A DNA stretch of 64,000 nucleotides from contig JADJRL010000003.1 in NCBI GenBank assembly GCA_016712225.1, positions 2,369,501 through 2,433,500 of the forward strand, written 5' to 3'. The stretch comes from Candidatus Defluviibacterium haderslevense. GTDB taxonomy: Bacteria > Bacteroidota > Bacteroidia > Chitinophagales > Saprospiraceae. The notes beneath the pieces were generated by a model, which searched no databases, had not been told where the DNA came from, and saw only the letters and a list, made by a program, of their open reading frames with translations. Position numbers and translations under genes: made by a program. Shown one piece after another: positions 15,857 to 24,711 of this stretch (its first letter is position 1; each line of letters begins with the position of its first letter).

Positions 15857-17695
15857 TAGGGCGTTTTTCTTTGTGTCATTGATTTTCTGTTCTATAAATA
15901 TTAGGTCTTTGTCGCTGTCAGATGCTCCTTTTTGTTTTTTAATTTGTCTTGTTTTCTGGTAGCAGTTTAAAGCTTTATTGAAAAGTTTTTCTTTTGAATA
16001 AATGTCGCCAAGAGTTAGCCACAAATAATCTGTCATTGGAAATTTGGTTAGAATGTCCAAAAGATATTTCTCTGCTTCGGTAAATTTTCCTGATTGATGT
16101 AAATACTGTGCTTTCATAGACATTCCTTGTGCAGGATTGATTTCTTCCGAAATTAATTTGTCAGAATAGAATATCGCCTTGTCCACGTTGCCAATGAAAA
16201 AATGTGATTTGGAAATACTTACCAAAGCCATCGCATCTTTTGAATTGGAATTTAAAACAATCTCAAAACTTTTTATCGCTTCATCAAACCTATGAATTTG
16301 AAAGTTACACATTGCATAATTGAAATGTTCATTAGCTGTTAGTGTCGAATAAGTGATAAGCTGTTTGTATATGTCAGCAGAAAATTCAAAAAGTTGATTT
16401 TGCACAAAAAAAGGAAGTAGGTTCTTAGAATTTATATGTAAACTTTTTTTCTGTGGAGTTAACTCAAAACATTTTAGAAGGCATTGTGATGCTTCGCTAA
16501 CATCTCCTGTTTCTACTAATGCATTAGCAAGGTTCATTAATGCTCCGCTGTTTTCAGGGTCGATTTCAACTGCTCGAAGCAAACAAGTTTTAGCATCTGC
16601 ATTATTGTCAAGTTCCAAGTAAATTGCACCTAAATTGTTTAATGCTGTCGAACTATACTGATACAAGTAAACAGCTTTCTTAGTTGCTTCTAAAGCGTCT
16701 TGAAGATTACCTAACTCATATTCTAATCGTCCCTTTTGAGACCAAGCCGAATAATGGTCAGGCTGATGATTTAAATATTGGTCAATTGCTCTAAGTGCTT
16801 CTTTGTTTTCCCCAATTGCAGACAAAGAACGAGAGAGAATGTATAATTCTTCTAACTTATCATCTCTCGAAATAATTTGCTTTGGTATTTCAATGCCTTC
16901 GCTTTTCGCAACTTTATCCAAGTCCTTGAATAGTTCCTGAAATTGCTGGTATCGTTTAGAAAGGTCTTTTTCAAGACACTTTTTACAAATTTCAAAAAGT
17001 GGATGATTTATTTTCTTAACGGGCTCGCTTAAATGAACTTGTCTTATGTCAGGACTTGACATTACATAAGGATAAGCACCTTTTGTGATTAGCTGATACA
17101 ATACAATTCCGAAACTATAAATGTCGCTTCTGTGGTCAATGCTGTCGGGGCGAAAAATTTGTTCTGGTGAGTAATACATAGGAGTTCCACCACCGACTTT
17201 CTCATCATTCAAGTAAGATTTTGAAAGTCCAAAGTCAGTTATCTTTAGATTTAAATCCTTATCAATAAGAATATTGTCGGGTTTGATGTCCGAATGGGCT
17301 ATCATTCCCTTTCCAAGACAATGGTTCATTCCATAGGAAAATTGCACAGCCCACTTAATAATTAAATGAAGTGGTAAATTTTTTCCAATGTAATTTGTTA
17401 GTCTGTTTTCTCCGTTTTCATTGCCTTCAACAAATTCTGCTGCAACGAATATTTTTCCGTCAAATTTTTCCGCAAAAAGTGTCTTGACGATATTTTGATG
17501 CACACCAAAAGAAGTCCAGTTTTTCGCTTCGGTAAAGAATAGTTCTTCAAGATGTGGTTTAATGTCTTGGTAGCTTTTTAAAACAAAAGGAAATCCGATG
17601 CCTTGTTTCTCAACAAGAAATACGTGTCCCATTGCACCACCAAATTGTTGCAATACTTTATATTCTCCACCTATGTATTTTGTCGTTTCTGTCAT
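15854..17695 (-). CDS. Hanks-type Ser/Thr protein kinase with C-terminal TPRs
   Basis: 613 residues. The kinase domain covers about residues 10-275: Lys40 in FVLK, Glu56 in the C helix, catalytic loop HSDIKPDNILI (about 134-144; HSD replaces HRD), DFG at 154-156 and SPEQ as the APE motif. From about 285 to 600 there are repeated TPR-like helical pairs (SAWSQKGRLEYELGNLQDALE, GALMNLANALVETGDVSEA, LWLTLGDIYSKEKLF). It is cytosolic with no membrane segment. It fills its own cassette and ends on the TAA inside the palindrome. Substrates are unknown. Cassette-borne kinases may act in stress signalling or phage defence (inference). Confidence 0.88.
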   Translation of the reverse strand: MTETTKYIGGEYKVLQQFGGAMGHVFLVEKQGIGFPFVLKSYQDIKPHLEELFFTEAKNWTSFGVHQNIVKTLFAEKFDGKIFVAAEFVEGNENGENRLTNYIGKNLPLHLIIKWAVQFSYGMNHCLGKGMIAHSDIKPDNILIDKDLNLKITDFGLSKSYLNDEKVGGGTPMYYSPEQIFRPDSIDHRSDIYSFGIVLYQLITKGAYPYVMSSPDIRQVHLSEPVKKINHPLFEICKKCLEKDLSKRYQQFQELFKDLDKVAKSEGIEIPKQIISRDDKLEELYILSRSLSAIGENKEALRAIDQYLNHQPDHYSAWSQKGRLEYELGNLQDALEATKKAVYLYQYSSTALNNLGAIYLELDNNADAKTCLLRAVEIDPENSGALMNLANALVETGDVSEASQCLLKCFELTPQKKSLHINSKNLLPFFVQNQLFEFSADIYKQLITYSTLTANEHFNYAMCNFQIHRFDEAIKSFEIVLNSNSKDAMALVSISKSHFFIGNVDKAIFYSDKLISEEINPAQGMSMKAQYLHQSGKFTEAEKYLLDILTKFPMTDYLWLTLGDIYSKEKLFNKALNCYQKTRQIKKQKGASDSDKDLIFIEQKINDTKKNAL

Positions 17696-17723
17696 TGTTG
17701 GTGTGTCGTCTTAAAATGCCCTA

Positions 17724-17849
17724 TAACGTTTTCGGGCTTGGCGAAGGTGGCGATTTACACCAAAAATGTTGATGCGGAGAACCAAACTTTGATTAACCAC
17801 AAATGTGTCTGCGGAGAACTGAACCGCCACTTTTGCCAAACCCGTGTTA
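17724..17849 (-). repeat. attC-like cassette site 16
   Basis: 126 bp, TAACG to GTTA. Arms are CGGGCTTGGCGAAGGTGGCG and CGCCACTTTTGCCAAACCCG. Right flank GTTATAAGCA pairs with TGCTTATAAC before site 17. Confidence 0.88.
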
Positions 17850-17892
17850 TAAGCAGGCCTATTGACTATCATGGGTTAATGTGTCTAATTCG

Positions 17893-19137
17893 TCAATCCA
17901 TTTTAATTTTTGTTTGTTTCAAGATTAGTCTTAATGATGTGTCTTTAGTTAAATAAGCCCATACCCAGTTAATAAATATAATAAGTTTATTTCTAACACT
18001 GAGTATCAGCATTAGATGGAGAAACATCCAAACTAACCAAGCAAAATAGCCCTTAAACTTAAAATGTGGAAGGTCAACCACTGCCTTGTTCCGTCCTATT
18101 GTTGCCATTGATCCCAAGTCTTTATATTCAAATTCATTAGTCTTAGCTTTATTTAAATTAAACGCTAAATTTTTAGCTTGGTTGATTGCTACATTTGCTA
18201 CTTGTGGATGACCTTTAGGATACTTTGGTGTTTTCATTAATGCAATGTCACCGATTGCAAATATATTTTTTGTCCCTTCAACCAAGTTAGTTCGATTCAC
18301 TTCTATTCTATTGGCAACTGCTTGAACATTTTCTGGTAGCCCTTTAATTGTGTTACCTATAACACCTGCTGCCCAAATAACCGTTTTTGATTTTATTATA
18401 TTTCCATTGCTAAGCTCAAGAAGATTTCCATCATATCTTTTTACAAAAGTCTCGGTTATAATATTTACCCCCATTTTTTGAAGGTATTTTTTTGAAGTTC
18501 TTTTGGCTGAAATACTCATACTATTCAATGTATCTTTGCTTCCTTCAATTAGACTAATTTTGAAGTGAGTGAAATCGATATCAGGATAATCTTTTGGCAG
18601 AATATTGTTTTTTATTTCGGCAAATGCTCCCGCCAACTCAACACCTGTAGGTCCAGCACCCACAATTGTTAAATTTAACAAACCTTCTCTATCGCTTGCT
18701 TCGGCTGAAATAATATCCTCAAATGTTTGGAGTATATGATTTCGAATATTTATTGCATCATAAGTGGTTTTTAATGTAAAAGCATGGCTTCTTATTTCAT
18801 CATTTCCAAAGAAATTTGTTGTGCAGCCAATAGCTATTACAAGGTAATCATAGAAAAATTCTCCTATAGTAGTTTCTATTTTATTATTAACCGAATCAAT
18901 GGAGTGAACTTCTGCCAAACGGATTTGAAGGTTTTTCTTAGATTTAAATACGTTGCGAAGTGGAAATGAAATGCTGGCTGGTTCTAATTGCGAAGTGGCT
19001 ACCTGATAAAATAGCGGTTGGAATTGGTGATGGTTGATTTTATCAATAAGTAAAACATCAAAAAGTGTGTCGTCAATTTTTTTTATAAACTGAATACCCG
19101 CAAATCCGCCTCCAATAACAATTATCATCTTTTTCAT
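17893..19137 (-). CDS. NAD(P)/FAD-dependent oxidoreductase, type II NADH dehydrogenase-like
   Basis: About 414 residues from the ATG at 19137 (MKKMIIVIGGGFAGIQF); an upstream in-frame ATG at 19149 overlaps the preceding gene. It has an FAD-binding GxGGxAG at the N-terminus, a second Rossmann motif VGAGPTGVELAGAFAE near residue 170, the NDH-2 style AAGVIGN and IFAIGDIA motifs, and a C-terminal amphipathic segment (FAWLVWMFLHLMLILSVRNKLIIFINWVW) for membrane attachment. NDH-2 enzymes pass electrons from NADH to quinone without pumping protons. It is the last gene of a nitric-oxide-stress operon, 2 bp after the hemerythrin gene. Confidence 0.88.
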   Translation of the reverse strand: MKKMIIVIGGGFAGIQFIKKIDDTLFDVLLIDKINHHQFQPLFYQVATSQLEPASISFPLRNVFKSKKNLQIRLAEVHSIDSVNNKIETTIGEFFYDYLVIAIGCTTNFFGNDEIRSHAFTLKTTYDAINIRNHILQTFEDIISAEASDREGLLNLTIVGAGPTGVELAGAFAEIKNNILPKDYPDIDFTHFKISLIEGSKDTLNSMSISAKRTSKKYLQKMGVNIITETFVKRYDGNLLELSNGNIIKSKTVIWAAGVIGNTIKGLPENVQAVANRIEVNRTNLVEGTKNIFAIGDIALMKTPKYPKGHPQVANVAINQAKNLAFNLNKAKTNEFEYKDLGSMATIGRNKAVVDLPHFKFKGYFAWLVWMFLHLMLILSVRNKLIIFINWVWAYLTKDTSLRLILKQTKIKMD

Positions 19138-19139
19138 GA

Positions 19140-19910
19140 TTATTCCCAAAATACATCTGTTGTGTTCTCAATAAATTTTTCACTTGAATGAAGTTTTTTG
19201 AATACTTCCATATTCTCTGGCGAAGCAGCATTTTGAATTTTATCAAACAAAACTCTTTCTTCAAATCGAATGTGTTTTTCTAAATCAACTTGTATTTGCT
19301 TTATAGAAATTTCAATTTGAGAAGTATTGCAAAATAAACCTGTAATTAATTTGTGTTCTTCGATAGCTTGTTTGATAAGAATATTTTCATTACCCAGTAT
19401 TGGGAAAATATATTTTTCTTCCATTTCAAAATGTGGCTGTAAATGATTTTTAAAAAACCAATCAAGGTATAATTTCATTCTTGTAATTGAAACCCCTTTT
19501 GAAAAACCAGTTTTAATTTTCCAGCAGAGTAATAAACCGTGATGGTGTTCTCTGCTCAATGCTTTAAGATATTCTGCTCTTTTTAATGGTTTCATAGTTG
19601 TGATATGATTTTCTAATTTTTCGACAATTTTGGTAGTGACAGAGTCTGAATACAAACCATACGCATTTAATAAAGTGCCTTTTATTTTATGCTTTTTGGA
19701 GGAAATTGCGAATAGAATCATTTCATCTCCTGGGTCAGTATTCCCTTCAAATCTATAGGTTTCATCAATTTCAAAATCATCAGGAGAAAGTTGAGTCATG
19801 GTATTATTGCAAACTAAACATTCTTCCTCTAAATGAATATTGAAGTCATGCGTATAGCCTCGTTTAATTAGGTCATTTATTGCTTCGCTTACTGTTTCGT
19901 AATTATGCAT
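19140..19910 (-). CDS. Two-domain protein with C-terminal hemerythrin-like domain
   Basis: 256 residues. The N-terminal 90 residues (SEAINDLIKRGYTHDFNIHLEEECLVCNN, FRFEG..DPGDEMILFAISS) match a small domain often annotated phosphoribosylpyrophosphate synthetase-like in Bacteroidota. The C-terminal half is a hemerythrin-type helical bundle with candidate ligands in REHHHG, HLQPHFEMEEKYIFP, EEHK and LEKHIRFEERVLF. Such di-iron domains sense or bind O2/NO. It overlaps the RIC gene by 8 bp and lies in the same operon. Confidence 0.8.
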   Translation of the reverse strand: MHNYETVSEAINDLIKRGYTHDFNIHLEEECLVCNNTMTQLSPDDFEIDETYRFEGNTDPGDEMILFAISSKKHKIKGTLLNAYGLYSDSVTTKIVEKLENHITTMKPLKRAEYLKALSREHHHGLLLCWKIKTGFSKGVSITRMKLYLDWFFKNHLQPHFEMEEKYIFPILGNENILIKQAIEEHKLITGLFCNTSQIEISIKQIQVDLEKHIRFEERVLFDKIQNAASPENMEVFKKLHSSEKFIENTTDVFWE

Positions 19911-20634
19911 ACAGGTTTTGTATTAATTCTTTTTCTATTTCAATGGCTTTTGGAAATAGAATATTATTTTCCAAATGGATATGTAGGTGTAAATCTTGCT
20001 CAAATTCTTTAAGTAAAGCGAACGAAACACGATAGGTGTTGCAGGCATCTTGAGGTGGCGTATAGTTATTGGTTAATTCTTCAATCTTCATGAAACGATG
20101 CCCCTCTACAGTATGTTCATTCATCATCATCTGTATAGGGTTTTTAACTGTCCCGAAATGTGCGGCATCTACTTTAGTATTTTCCAGTTTTGCTTTTGTC
20201 ATTTTCCGTATAAAGGGGAACAAAATCAGCTCTTCCTTTTTCATGTGAGCTGCAAGCTCACATGCACTAGCATTAAATTCTTCTTTTATTTTAAGTAGTT
20301 CGGGATGGCGTTCTCCGTGAACTTTACATATTTTATCTAAATAAGGCTGTATTTCTAATGTTTTCTCTTGAACGTATCTGTGGTGTTTCTTTTCAATATA
20401 ATCTGCTAATAAATCAAGCGGCCACGATTGATAATCGGTCGTGGACTCACTTTTTGCCTCCATAATAGCAACTAAATCTTCTAATACTTTCTTTGTATCA
20501 ATATTTTTCTTCTCACATGCCTCTTGAATAGTTCTGTTGCCTTGACAACAAAAGTCGATACTGTATTTTTTAAATACTGATGCGGTGCGGTAGTCCCTTG
20601 CTACCAACTCTCCAATAATTTGATTTTCTTTCAT
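19903..20634 (-). CDS. RIC-type iron-sulphur cluster repair di-iron protein
   Basis: 243 residues. The N-terminal ScdA domain is clear (ARDYRTASVFKKYSIDFCCQGNRTIQEAC, with the Cys pair), followed by a hemerythrin bundle with His/Glu ligands in YIEKKHHRY, CKVHGERHPE, HMKKEELILFP, MNEHTVEGHRF and LHLHIHLENNILFP. RIC/YtfE/ScdA/DnrN proteins repair Fe-S clusters damaged by NO or peroxide in the cytosol. Its place beside an NsrR-like Rrf2 regulator fits NO-stress control. Length is typical for the family. Confidence 0.9.
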   Translation of the reverse strand: MKENQIIGELVARDYRTASVFKKYSIDFCCQGNRTIQEACEKKNIDTKKVLEDLVAIMEAKSESTTDYQSWPLDLLADYIEKKHHRYVQEKTLEIQPYLDKICKVHGERHPELLKIKEEFNASACELAAHMKKEELILFPFIRKMTKAKLENTKVDAAHFGTVKNPIQMMMNEHTVEGHRFMKIEELTNNYTPPQDACNTYRVSFALLKEFEQDLHLHIHLENNILFPKAIEIEKELIQNLYA

Positions 20635-20645
20635 TTTATTATTTT

Positions 20646-20969
20646 TTAATTGTTTATAAATTTAATTTCCGAATCATTTTCCATGATTACAACCGCCTGA
20701 AAATCTTTAGTTATTTGTAACATATGTTTTTCTCCGGCTGGTATAATTAAAGATGCGTTTAGCTTTAATACATGTTCAATTCCTTTCATTTTTAGTATTG
20801 CTGTACCTTTTTGAACAATGATTACGGCTTCTTTTGTGCTAATATGCTCAGGCATATTCATCCCAGCACTTCCATTAACTTGCAATACCTTGAATGTATT
20901 TCCTAATTCAAGACGTATCATTTTCGGATTATTATTTGATTTCATATCTATGTTTTTTCTTGTATTCAT
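20646..20969 (-). CDS. Small cupin-domain protein
   Basis: 107 residues (99 if the Met at residue 9 is used). Single cupin fold: MPEHISTKEAVIIVQKGTAIL (motif 1-like, His present) and LIIPAGEKHMLQ (motif 2 with His). Small cupins of this type are found beside RIC and hemerythrin genes in Bacteroidota NO-stress operons. A metal-binding or sensing role is likely but the ligand is unknown. Second gene of the operon, 5 bp after the regulator. Confidence 0.8.
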   Translation of the reverse strand: MNTRKNIDMKSNNNPKMIRLELGNTFKVLQVNGSAGMNMPEHISTKEAVIIVQKGTAILKMKGIEHVLKLNASLIIPAGEKHMLQITKDFQAVVIMENDSEIKFINN

Positions 20970-20974
20970 TTCCG

Positions 20975-21409
20975 TTATCGTTTCAAAAAAGTTAATCCAT
21001 TTTCAAAGTCGATTGCTAATGATTTAATAGTAGTTGTATCACTCATTTTTTTTAATTCCTCACGTATCACTTTAAATTGATTGTGTACAGGACAAGGCTT
21101 TTTTTCATTGCATTTTTTCAATCCTAATCCACAACTGTTATAAATGTTTTCTCCGTCAATTGCGAATACAATAGAGCTTAGGTTAACTTTTTCTAATTTC
21201 ACGCTATCCATAGAAAAACCACCTGTTGGACCCTTATCAGCATTAATGATAATATTCCGAGATAGTTTTTGCAAAATCTTTGAAGTGTAAGCAGTTGGCG
21301 ATTCAATTGCCTCAGAAATTTCTTTCAAACTCACTTTTCTGTCTAGTAGTGATTGTTGAGCAATGTAAATTGATGCCCTAATTCCATATTCACAAGCTTT
21401 TGAAAACAT
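20975..21409 (-). CDS. Rrf2-family regulator, NsrR-like, with three Cys ligands
   Basis: 144 residues. Winged-helix N-terminus (FSKACEYGIRASIYIAQQS, LKEISEAIESPTAYTSKILQKLSR, GPTGGFSM), then the Cys cluster CGLGLKKCNEKKPC (about residues 93-106) that holds an Fe-S cluster in NsrR/IscR-type proteins. These repressors release DNA when NO attacks the cluster. It is first in the operon and its promoter carries a perfect 9-bp inverted repeat (21449-21474), so autoregulation is likely. Confidence 0.88.
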   Translation of the reverse strand: MFSKACEYGIRASIYIAQQSLLDRKVSLKEISEAIESPTAYTSKILQKLSRNIIINADKGPTGGFSMDSVKLEKVNLSSIVFAIDGENIYNSCGLGLKKCNEKKPCPVHNQFKVIREELKKMSDTTTIKSLAIDFENGLTFLKR

Positions 21410-21427
21410 CTGTTGTCATTTTATGAG

Positions 21428-21436
21428 GCAAAGATA
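21428..21436 (-). promoter_or_regulatory. Bacteroidota -7 box of the NO-stress operon
   Basis: Minus strand reads TATCTTTGC, matching TAnnTTTG(C). It lies about 20 bp before the regulator start and just downstream of the inverted-repeat operator. Confidence 0.6.
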
Positions 21437-21448
21437 AGCAATTATTCT

Positions 21449-21474
21449 AATAGTGGATATGTTTGTCCACTATT
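21449..21474. promoter_or_regulatory. Operator for the Rrf2/NsrR-like regulator
   Basis: Perfect 9-bp inverted repeat AATAGTGGA-N8-TCCACTATT placed directly upstream of the -7 box. Symmetry and spacing fit an Rrf2 dimer site and would block RNA polymerase. Binding by the adjacent regulator is inference. Confidence 0.7.
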
Positions 21475-21649
21475 ATTTGTTAAAATACTATAATTTGTTT
21501 CTTATGGTCATCTTTTGCTTGGATTGATGTTGAGTTATAGCGAAATTGTCAACCGAATGTTTGTCGTCCGAAAGGCATATTGGAAGTCGAAAGTTTGGCT
21601 GTTTTAGCGTCCGTTTGATGGTTGCACTGTCGTCTTTTAGGCTTGCTTA

Positions 21650-21774
21650 TAACGTTTTGCGGCTTGGCGAAGGTGGCGATTTCACCACAAATGTTCATAC
21701 GAAGCACACACTTCAAATTTACGAAAAACTGTCATACGAAGCACTGAACCGCCACTTTTGCCAAACCGCTGTTA
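21650..21774 (-). repeat. attC-like cassette site 17
   Basis: 125 bp, TAACG to GTTA. Arms are GCGGCTTGGCGAAGGTGGCG and CGCCACTTTTGCCAAACCGC. Right flank GTTACCAG pairs with CTGGTAAC before site 18. Confidence 0.88.
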
Positions 21775-21930
21775 CCAGCTGGCGTTCTGTCTGTCGAGGT
21801 CGTGAAGTCCTTGTCTGTCGTGTGTTTTGCTGTCAACTGGCGGTATGTTTGAGTGTCGGTTGTGAGTTGCGTTTTTAAAATTTTTAGAAGGGAAGGAATT
21901 TTTTTTAATTCAATTTTTCTTGGGTAGTAA

Positions 21931-21998
21931 AAAGCAAGCTCTTTTGCAAACTTTGGTCTGTGCGTTTGCTTGTAGCGGTTTGCAAATGTGCTTGCTTT
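21931..21998. repeat. Type B palindrome 1
   Basis: Arms AAAGCAAGCTCTTTTGCAAA and TTTGCAAATGTGCTTGCTTT around a loop containing GGTCTGTGCG. The CTCTTTTG/CAAATGTG imperfect pairing is the family hallmark. It lies at the 3' end of the copper/TonB cassette. Confidence 0.75.
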
Positions 21999-22008
21999 TA
22001 GTGTTGGC

Positions 22009-24237
22009 TTATTCATTTGTTAATTTGAAACGAATACCAACATATATTTCTCTACCCCGTGTCGGACCCCAAACAGAAGAAGTGTCAAAGTATGGGCTGA
22101 ATGGGTTTTGCCAACTGATAATTGGTTGTTTCTGTCTGAAATCAAAAACATTTTCGCAACCTGCATATACTTCAAACTTTTTAAAGCTGTATGTAAATTG
22201 TGCATTTACTAAAGTGTAAGGTTTAGAAAAGTCAGGTCGTTGAAACTCTGTTGGATTTGATTTCGTGTCTGGCAAACGCTGCTCACCATACCAGTGAATA
22301 TTTATATCAAAATGAAATTTATTTGTCAGGGGTTTGTAACTGAATGTTGTCAAAAATTTGTGTGCAGGATTAAAAGGTAATAGTTGTTTTGCCCCGTTTA
22401 TTTCTCGGTAAACATCTAAAAAGTTGTAGCCAGTTTTTAATTCAAATCGTTTCCAGATTTTTAAATAAAGTTCTGCCTGAAAACCATTGCTTACACTTGT
22501 CCCATTAAAATTTTTAATTATTGCTTTCGTTGGGTCGCTGTCGTAGTCGGGGAAAATTTGATTTTGAAAATCTGTCCTGTAATAGTCAGCACTGAAATAA
22601 CCTGAAAGGTTTTTAGTTTCAAATTTTTGAGTAAAGTTAATCCCGAAATTTGTTGCTCTTTCAGGTCTTAACTGTTCTGCGAAAACGATGTCCCTTGAAC
22701 TAACCAACAAACCAATATTTTCACTGAATAAATTTACTGTTCGCCAACCTGTCCCAATGCTTGCACGGAAAACTGTTTTTGGTGTAATATCATATTTTAA
22801 TAACGTTCTCGGTGTAACAGTGAACCCAAATTGATTATGTTGGTCGCCACGAATACCGGCAATCCAAGTTAATTTGTCTTTAAAAAAGCTCATTGAATTT
22901 TCAGCAAATACGCCCGGAATGATTTCTATTTTTTTGTAATTTCCTGCATAAGTTCTGTGTAAAGTTGTGTCGGTAAAAGCAATGTCTTCATTCAGGTTTA
23001 AGTAACGGAAACTAATGCCTGTTTTTAATGAATGCTTTTGCGAATAATTCAATTCGTATTGCAAATTGCCATAAAAATTTGTCTGCTGTGCATTATATTT
23101 TACTGTTCCGAAAAATGATTTTTGGTCTTGATGAAATGAAGAAGCAAAGAAAATTATTTTATGGTTGTCATTGAGGCGATAAGCTGTTTTAGTCCAAACT
23201 TCGGGTTGATTAATATTCACGGTTTGTCCGTAAATACTTGTGCTTCCTTTGTCGCTATCCGAATTATAAAATGTTTGTCCCCCAATTCTTTGCTCATTTA
23301 AAAAACGCAAACCTATTCTACTGCTCCAACCCCAATCTTTATCGTTTCCGTATTTCCACTTGTTTGAAATCATATAACGGGTTAGTTGCGGTAAGTCAAG
23401 AAAATTATCATTGTCTCGGTCAATTTTATTTGCTGGTTGCACAGTATGAAACGCTGTCAAATTGCTCCATTTCCCTTGTTTGAATGCATAGTTGGCGTTA
23501 AGATGCTTTTCAAAAAAATTATTCATATAAACATTCAGCAATAACTTGTCTGTTTTATCAGGTTCTTTCGTTTCAACATTTATTTGTCCACTAATACTTT
23601 CATATCCTTGCAATACACTATTAGCACCTTTTGAAACATAGATGTTGTCAACCAATGTTCCAGGGATACTGCTAATTCCATAAGTATAGGATAATCCTTG
23701 TATAATTGGGAAACCGTCTATTAAAACCTGATTGTAAACTCCCGATAAACCTAAAATGCGAAGTTCTTTTGAGTTTGTAATTACATTAGTCGTTTGAGGT
23801 TGAACGGTGGTTTGAGTTTCAAAGCAACCCGCTAAATCACAACAAGCGGCTTTTCGCAATTCTGTTTGAGTAATAATTTCTGTTTTGATTGGAGTGATGT
23901 TAGAAATAATTACACCGTCTCGTTGTCCTGTTACAACAACTTCTCCAAGCGTTTTTGTTTCCGCTAATTTGAATTCAACAAATGTTTGATTGGTAATTTC
24001 AATGGTGTCTGATGTATGACCTACAAAACTTGCAATCAGTTTTTTATTGCTAATGTCTTTGGTGGTAATTTCAAATTCTCCTTTGTTGCCAGTGGATATT
24101 CCTATTGTTGTGCCAAGCCAATGCACACTTGCACCTGTCAATGGTTCTTTTTTGTCGTTGGTTACTTTTCCTAAAATGGTTTGTGCAAACAGTCCATACG
24201 GAAACAGTAAACCAACAATGAAGATATATTTTTTCAT
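22009..24237 (-). CDS. TonB-dependent outer-membrane receptor, probably metal (copper)-related
   Basis: 742 residues. Signal peptide MKKYIFIVGLLFPYGLFA, an N-terminal carboxypeptidase-like regulatory domain (ILGKVTNDKKEPLTGASVHWLG), a plug with ELRILGLSGVYNQVLIDGFPIIQGL, and a long beta-barrel ending in aromatic RFKLTNE. The receptor has the uncommon ACCDLAGCFETQ segment, with three Cys, typical of Bacteroidota receptors encoded with HMA and Cys-rich proteins. It probably imports a metal or metal complex across the outer membrane using TonB. Last gene of a three-gene operon cassette. Confidence 0.88.
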   Translation of the reverse strand: MKKYIFIVGLLFPYGLFAQTILGKVTNDKKEPLTGASVHWLGTTIGISTGNKGEFEITTKDISNKKLIASFVGHTSDTIEITNQTFVEFKLAETKTLGEVVVTGQRDGVIISNITPIKTEIITQTELRKAACCDLAGCFETQTTVQPQTTNVITNSKELRILGLSGVYNQVLIDGFPIIQGLSYTYGISSIPGTLVDNIYVSKGANSVLQGYESISGQINVETKEPDKTDKLLLNVYMNNFFEKHLNANYAFKQGKWSNLTAFHTVQPANKIDRDNDNFLDLPQLTRYMISNKWKYGNDKDWGWSSRIGLRFLNEQRIGGQTFYNSDSDKGSTSIYGQTVNINQPEVWTKTAYRLNDNHKIIFFASSFHQDQKSFFGTVKYNAQQTNFYGNLQYELNYSQKHSLKTGISFRYLNLNEDIAFTDTTLHRTYAGNYKKIEIIPGVFAENSMSFFKDKLTWIAGIRGDQHNQFGFTVTPRTLLKYDITPKTVFRASIGTGWRTVNLFSENIGLLVSSRDIVFAEQLRPERATNFGINFTQKFETKNLSGYFSADYYRTDFQNQIFPDYDSDPTKAIIKNFNGTSVSNGFQAELYLKIWKRFELKTGYNFLDVYREINGAKQLLPFNPAHKFLTTFSYKPLTNKFHFDINIHWYGEQRLPDTKSNPTEFQRPDFSKPYTLVNAQFTYSFKKFEVYAGCENVFDFRQKQPIISWQNPFSPYFDTSSVWGPTRGREIYVGIRFKLTNE

Positions 24238-24300
24238 TGTTTGAATGTTTTACAATAAGGGAAGGTTTGTTCGCAGAACAAACCTTCCCTTATCTGTTGT

Positions 24301-24639
24301 TTACTGTTTTATTTTGTATGGTCTTTCGTCTGGGTTTTCGCAACTACCTGTATTTTCAATAGCTGTATTGATTTCCTTTTCAGTAACCAATGCAGGATTA
24401 AATTTCACTTCAAACGAGGATGTTGTTCCCATTTTACCTGCTTTGCAACTGCTAACGCCTTTTAATTTTTCCACATTGGCAGAAATCATTTTCAAGTCCA
24501 TTGAACAGGAGATACCTTTTACTTTGATAGTAACAGTTTTTGTGCTGTCGGTTTTTTGCGTTGTGCTTTGAGCAAACGCAATGCTTGTTGTGGCTGTCAA
24601 AACGATGAAAGCCAAAACAAATGATTTTATAAATTTCAT
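24301..24639 (-). CDS. Periplasmic HMA-domain protein with altered metal motif
   Basis: The start is taken at 24639 (MKFIKSFVLAFIVLTATT), giving 112 residues with a cleavable signal. The rest is a ferredoxin-like heavy-metal-associated domain: TVTIKVKGISCSMDLKMI, LKGVSSCKAG, SFEVKFNPALV. The usual CxxC is CSMD here, so one Cys is lost, while another Cys (VSSC) and SCENP remain. Metal handling is therefore probable but not by the standard site. It lies between the Cys-rich protein and the receptor. Confidence 0.82.
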   Translation of the reverse strand: MKFIKSFVLAFIVLTATTSIAFAQSTTQKTDSTKTVTIKVKGISCSMDLKMISANVEKLKGVSSCKAGKMGTTSSFEVKFNPALVTEKEINTAIENTGSCENPDERPYKIKQ

Positions 24640-24711
24640 TTTTCTGATTTTTAAATTGTTAACAATAAAGAAATGATACTCCGATGTTGTCGGGGCAAAA
24701 GTCAAATAGTG

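Larger units (their letters stand above)
21410..22008. other. Intergenic region between NO-stress and copper cassettes
   Basis: It holds the regulator promoter and operator, about 175 bp without a visible gene, cassette site 17, then a GT-rich stretch and type B palindrome 1. The 21877-21918 stretch is inverted-complementary to 25192-25228 at the other end of the same cassette. Confidence 0.6.

Noticed and set aside
22020..22205. Second minus-strand frame inside the end of the TonB receptor gene
   Set aside because: It is an out-of-frame shadow of the receptor's barrel region with no independent support.
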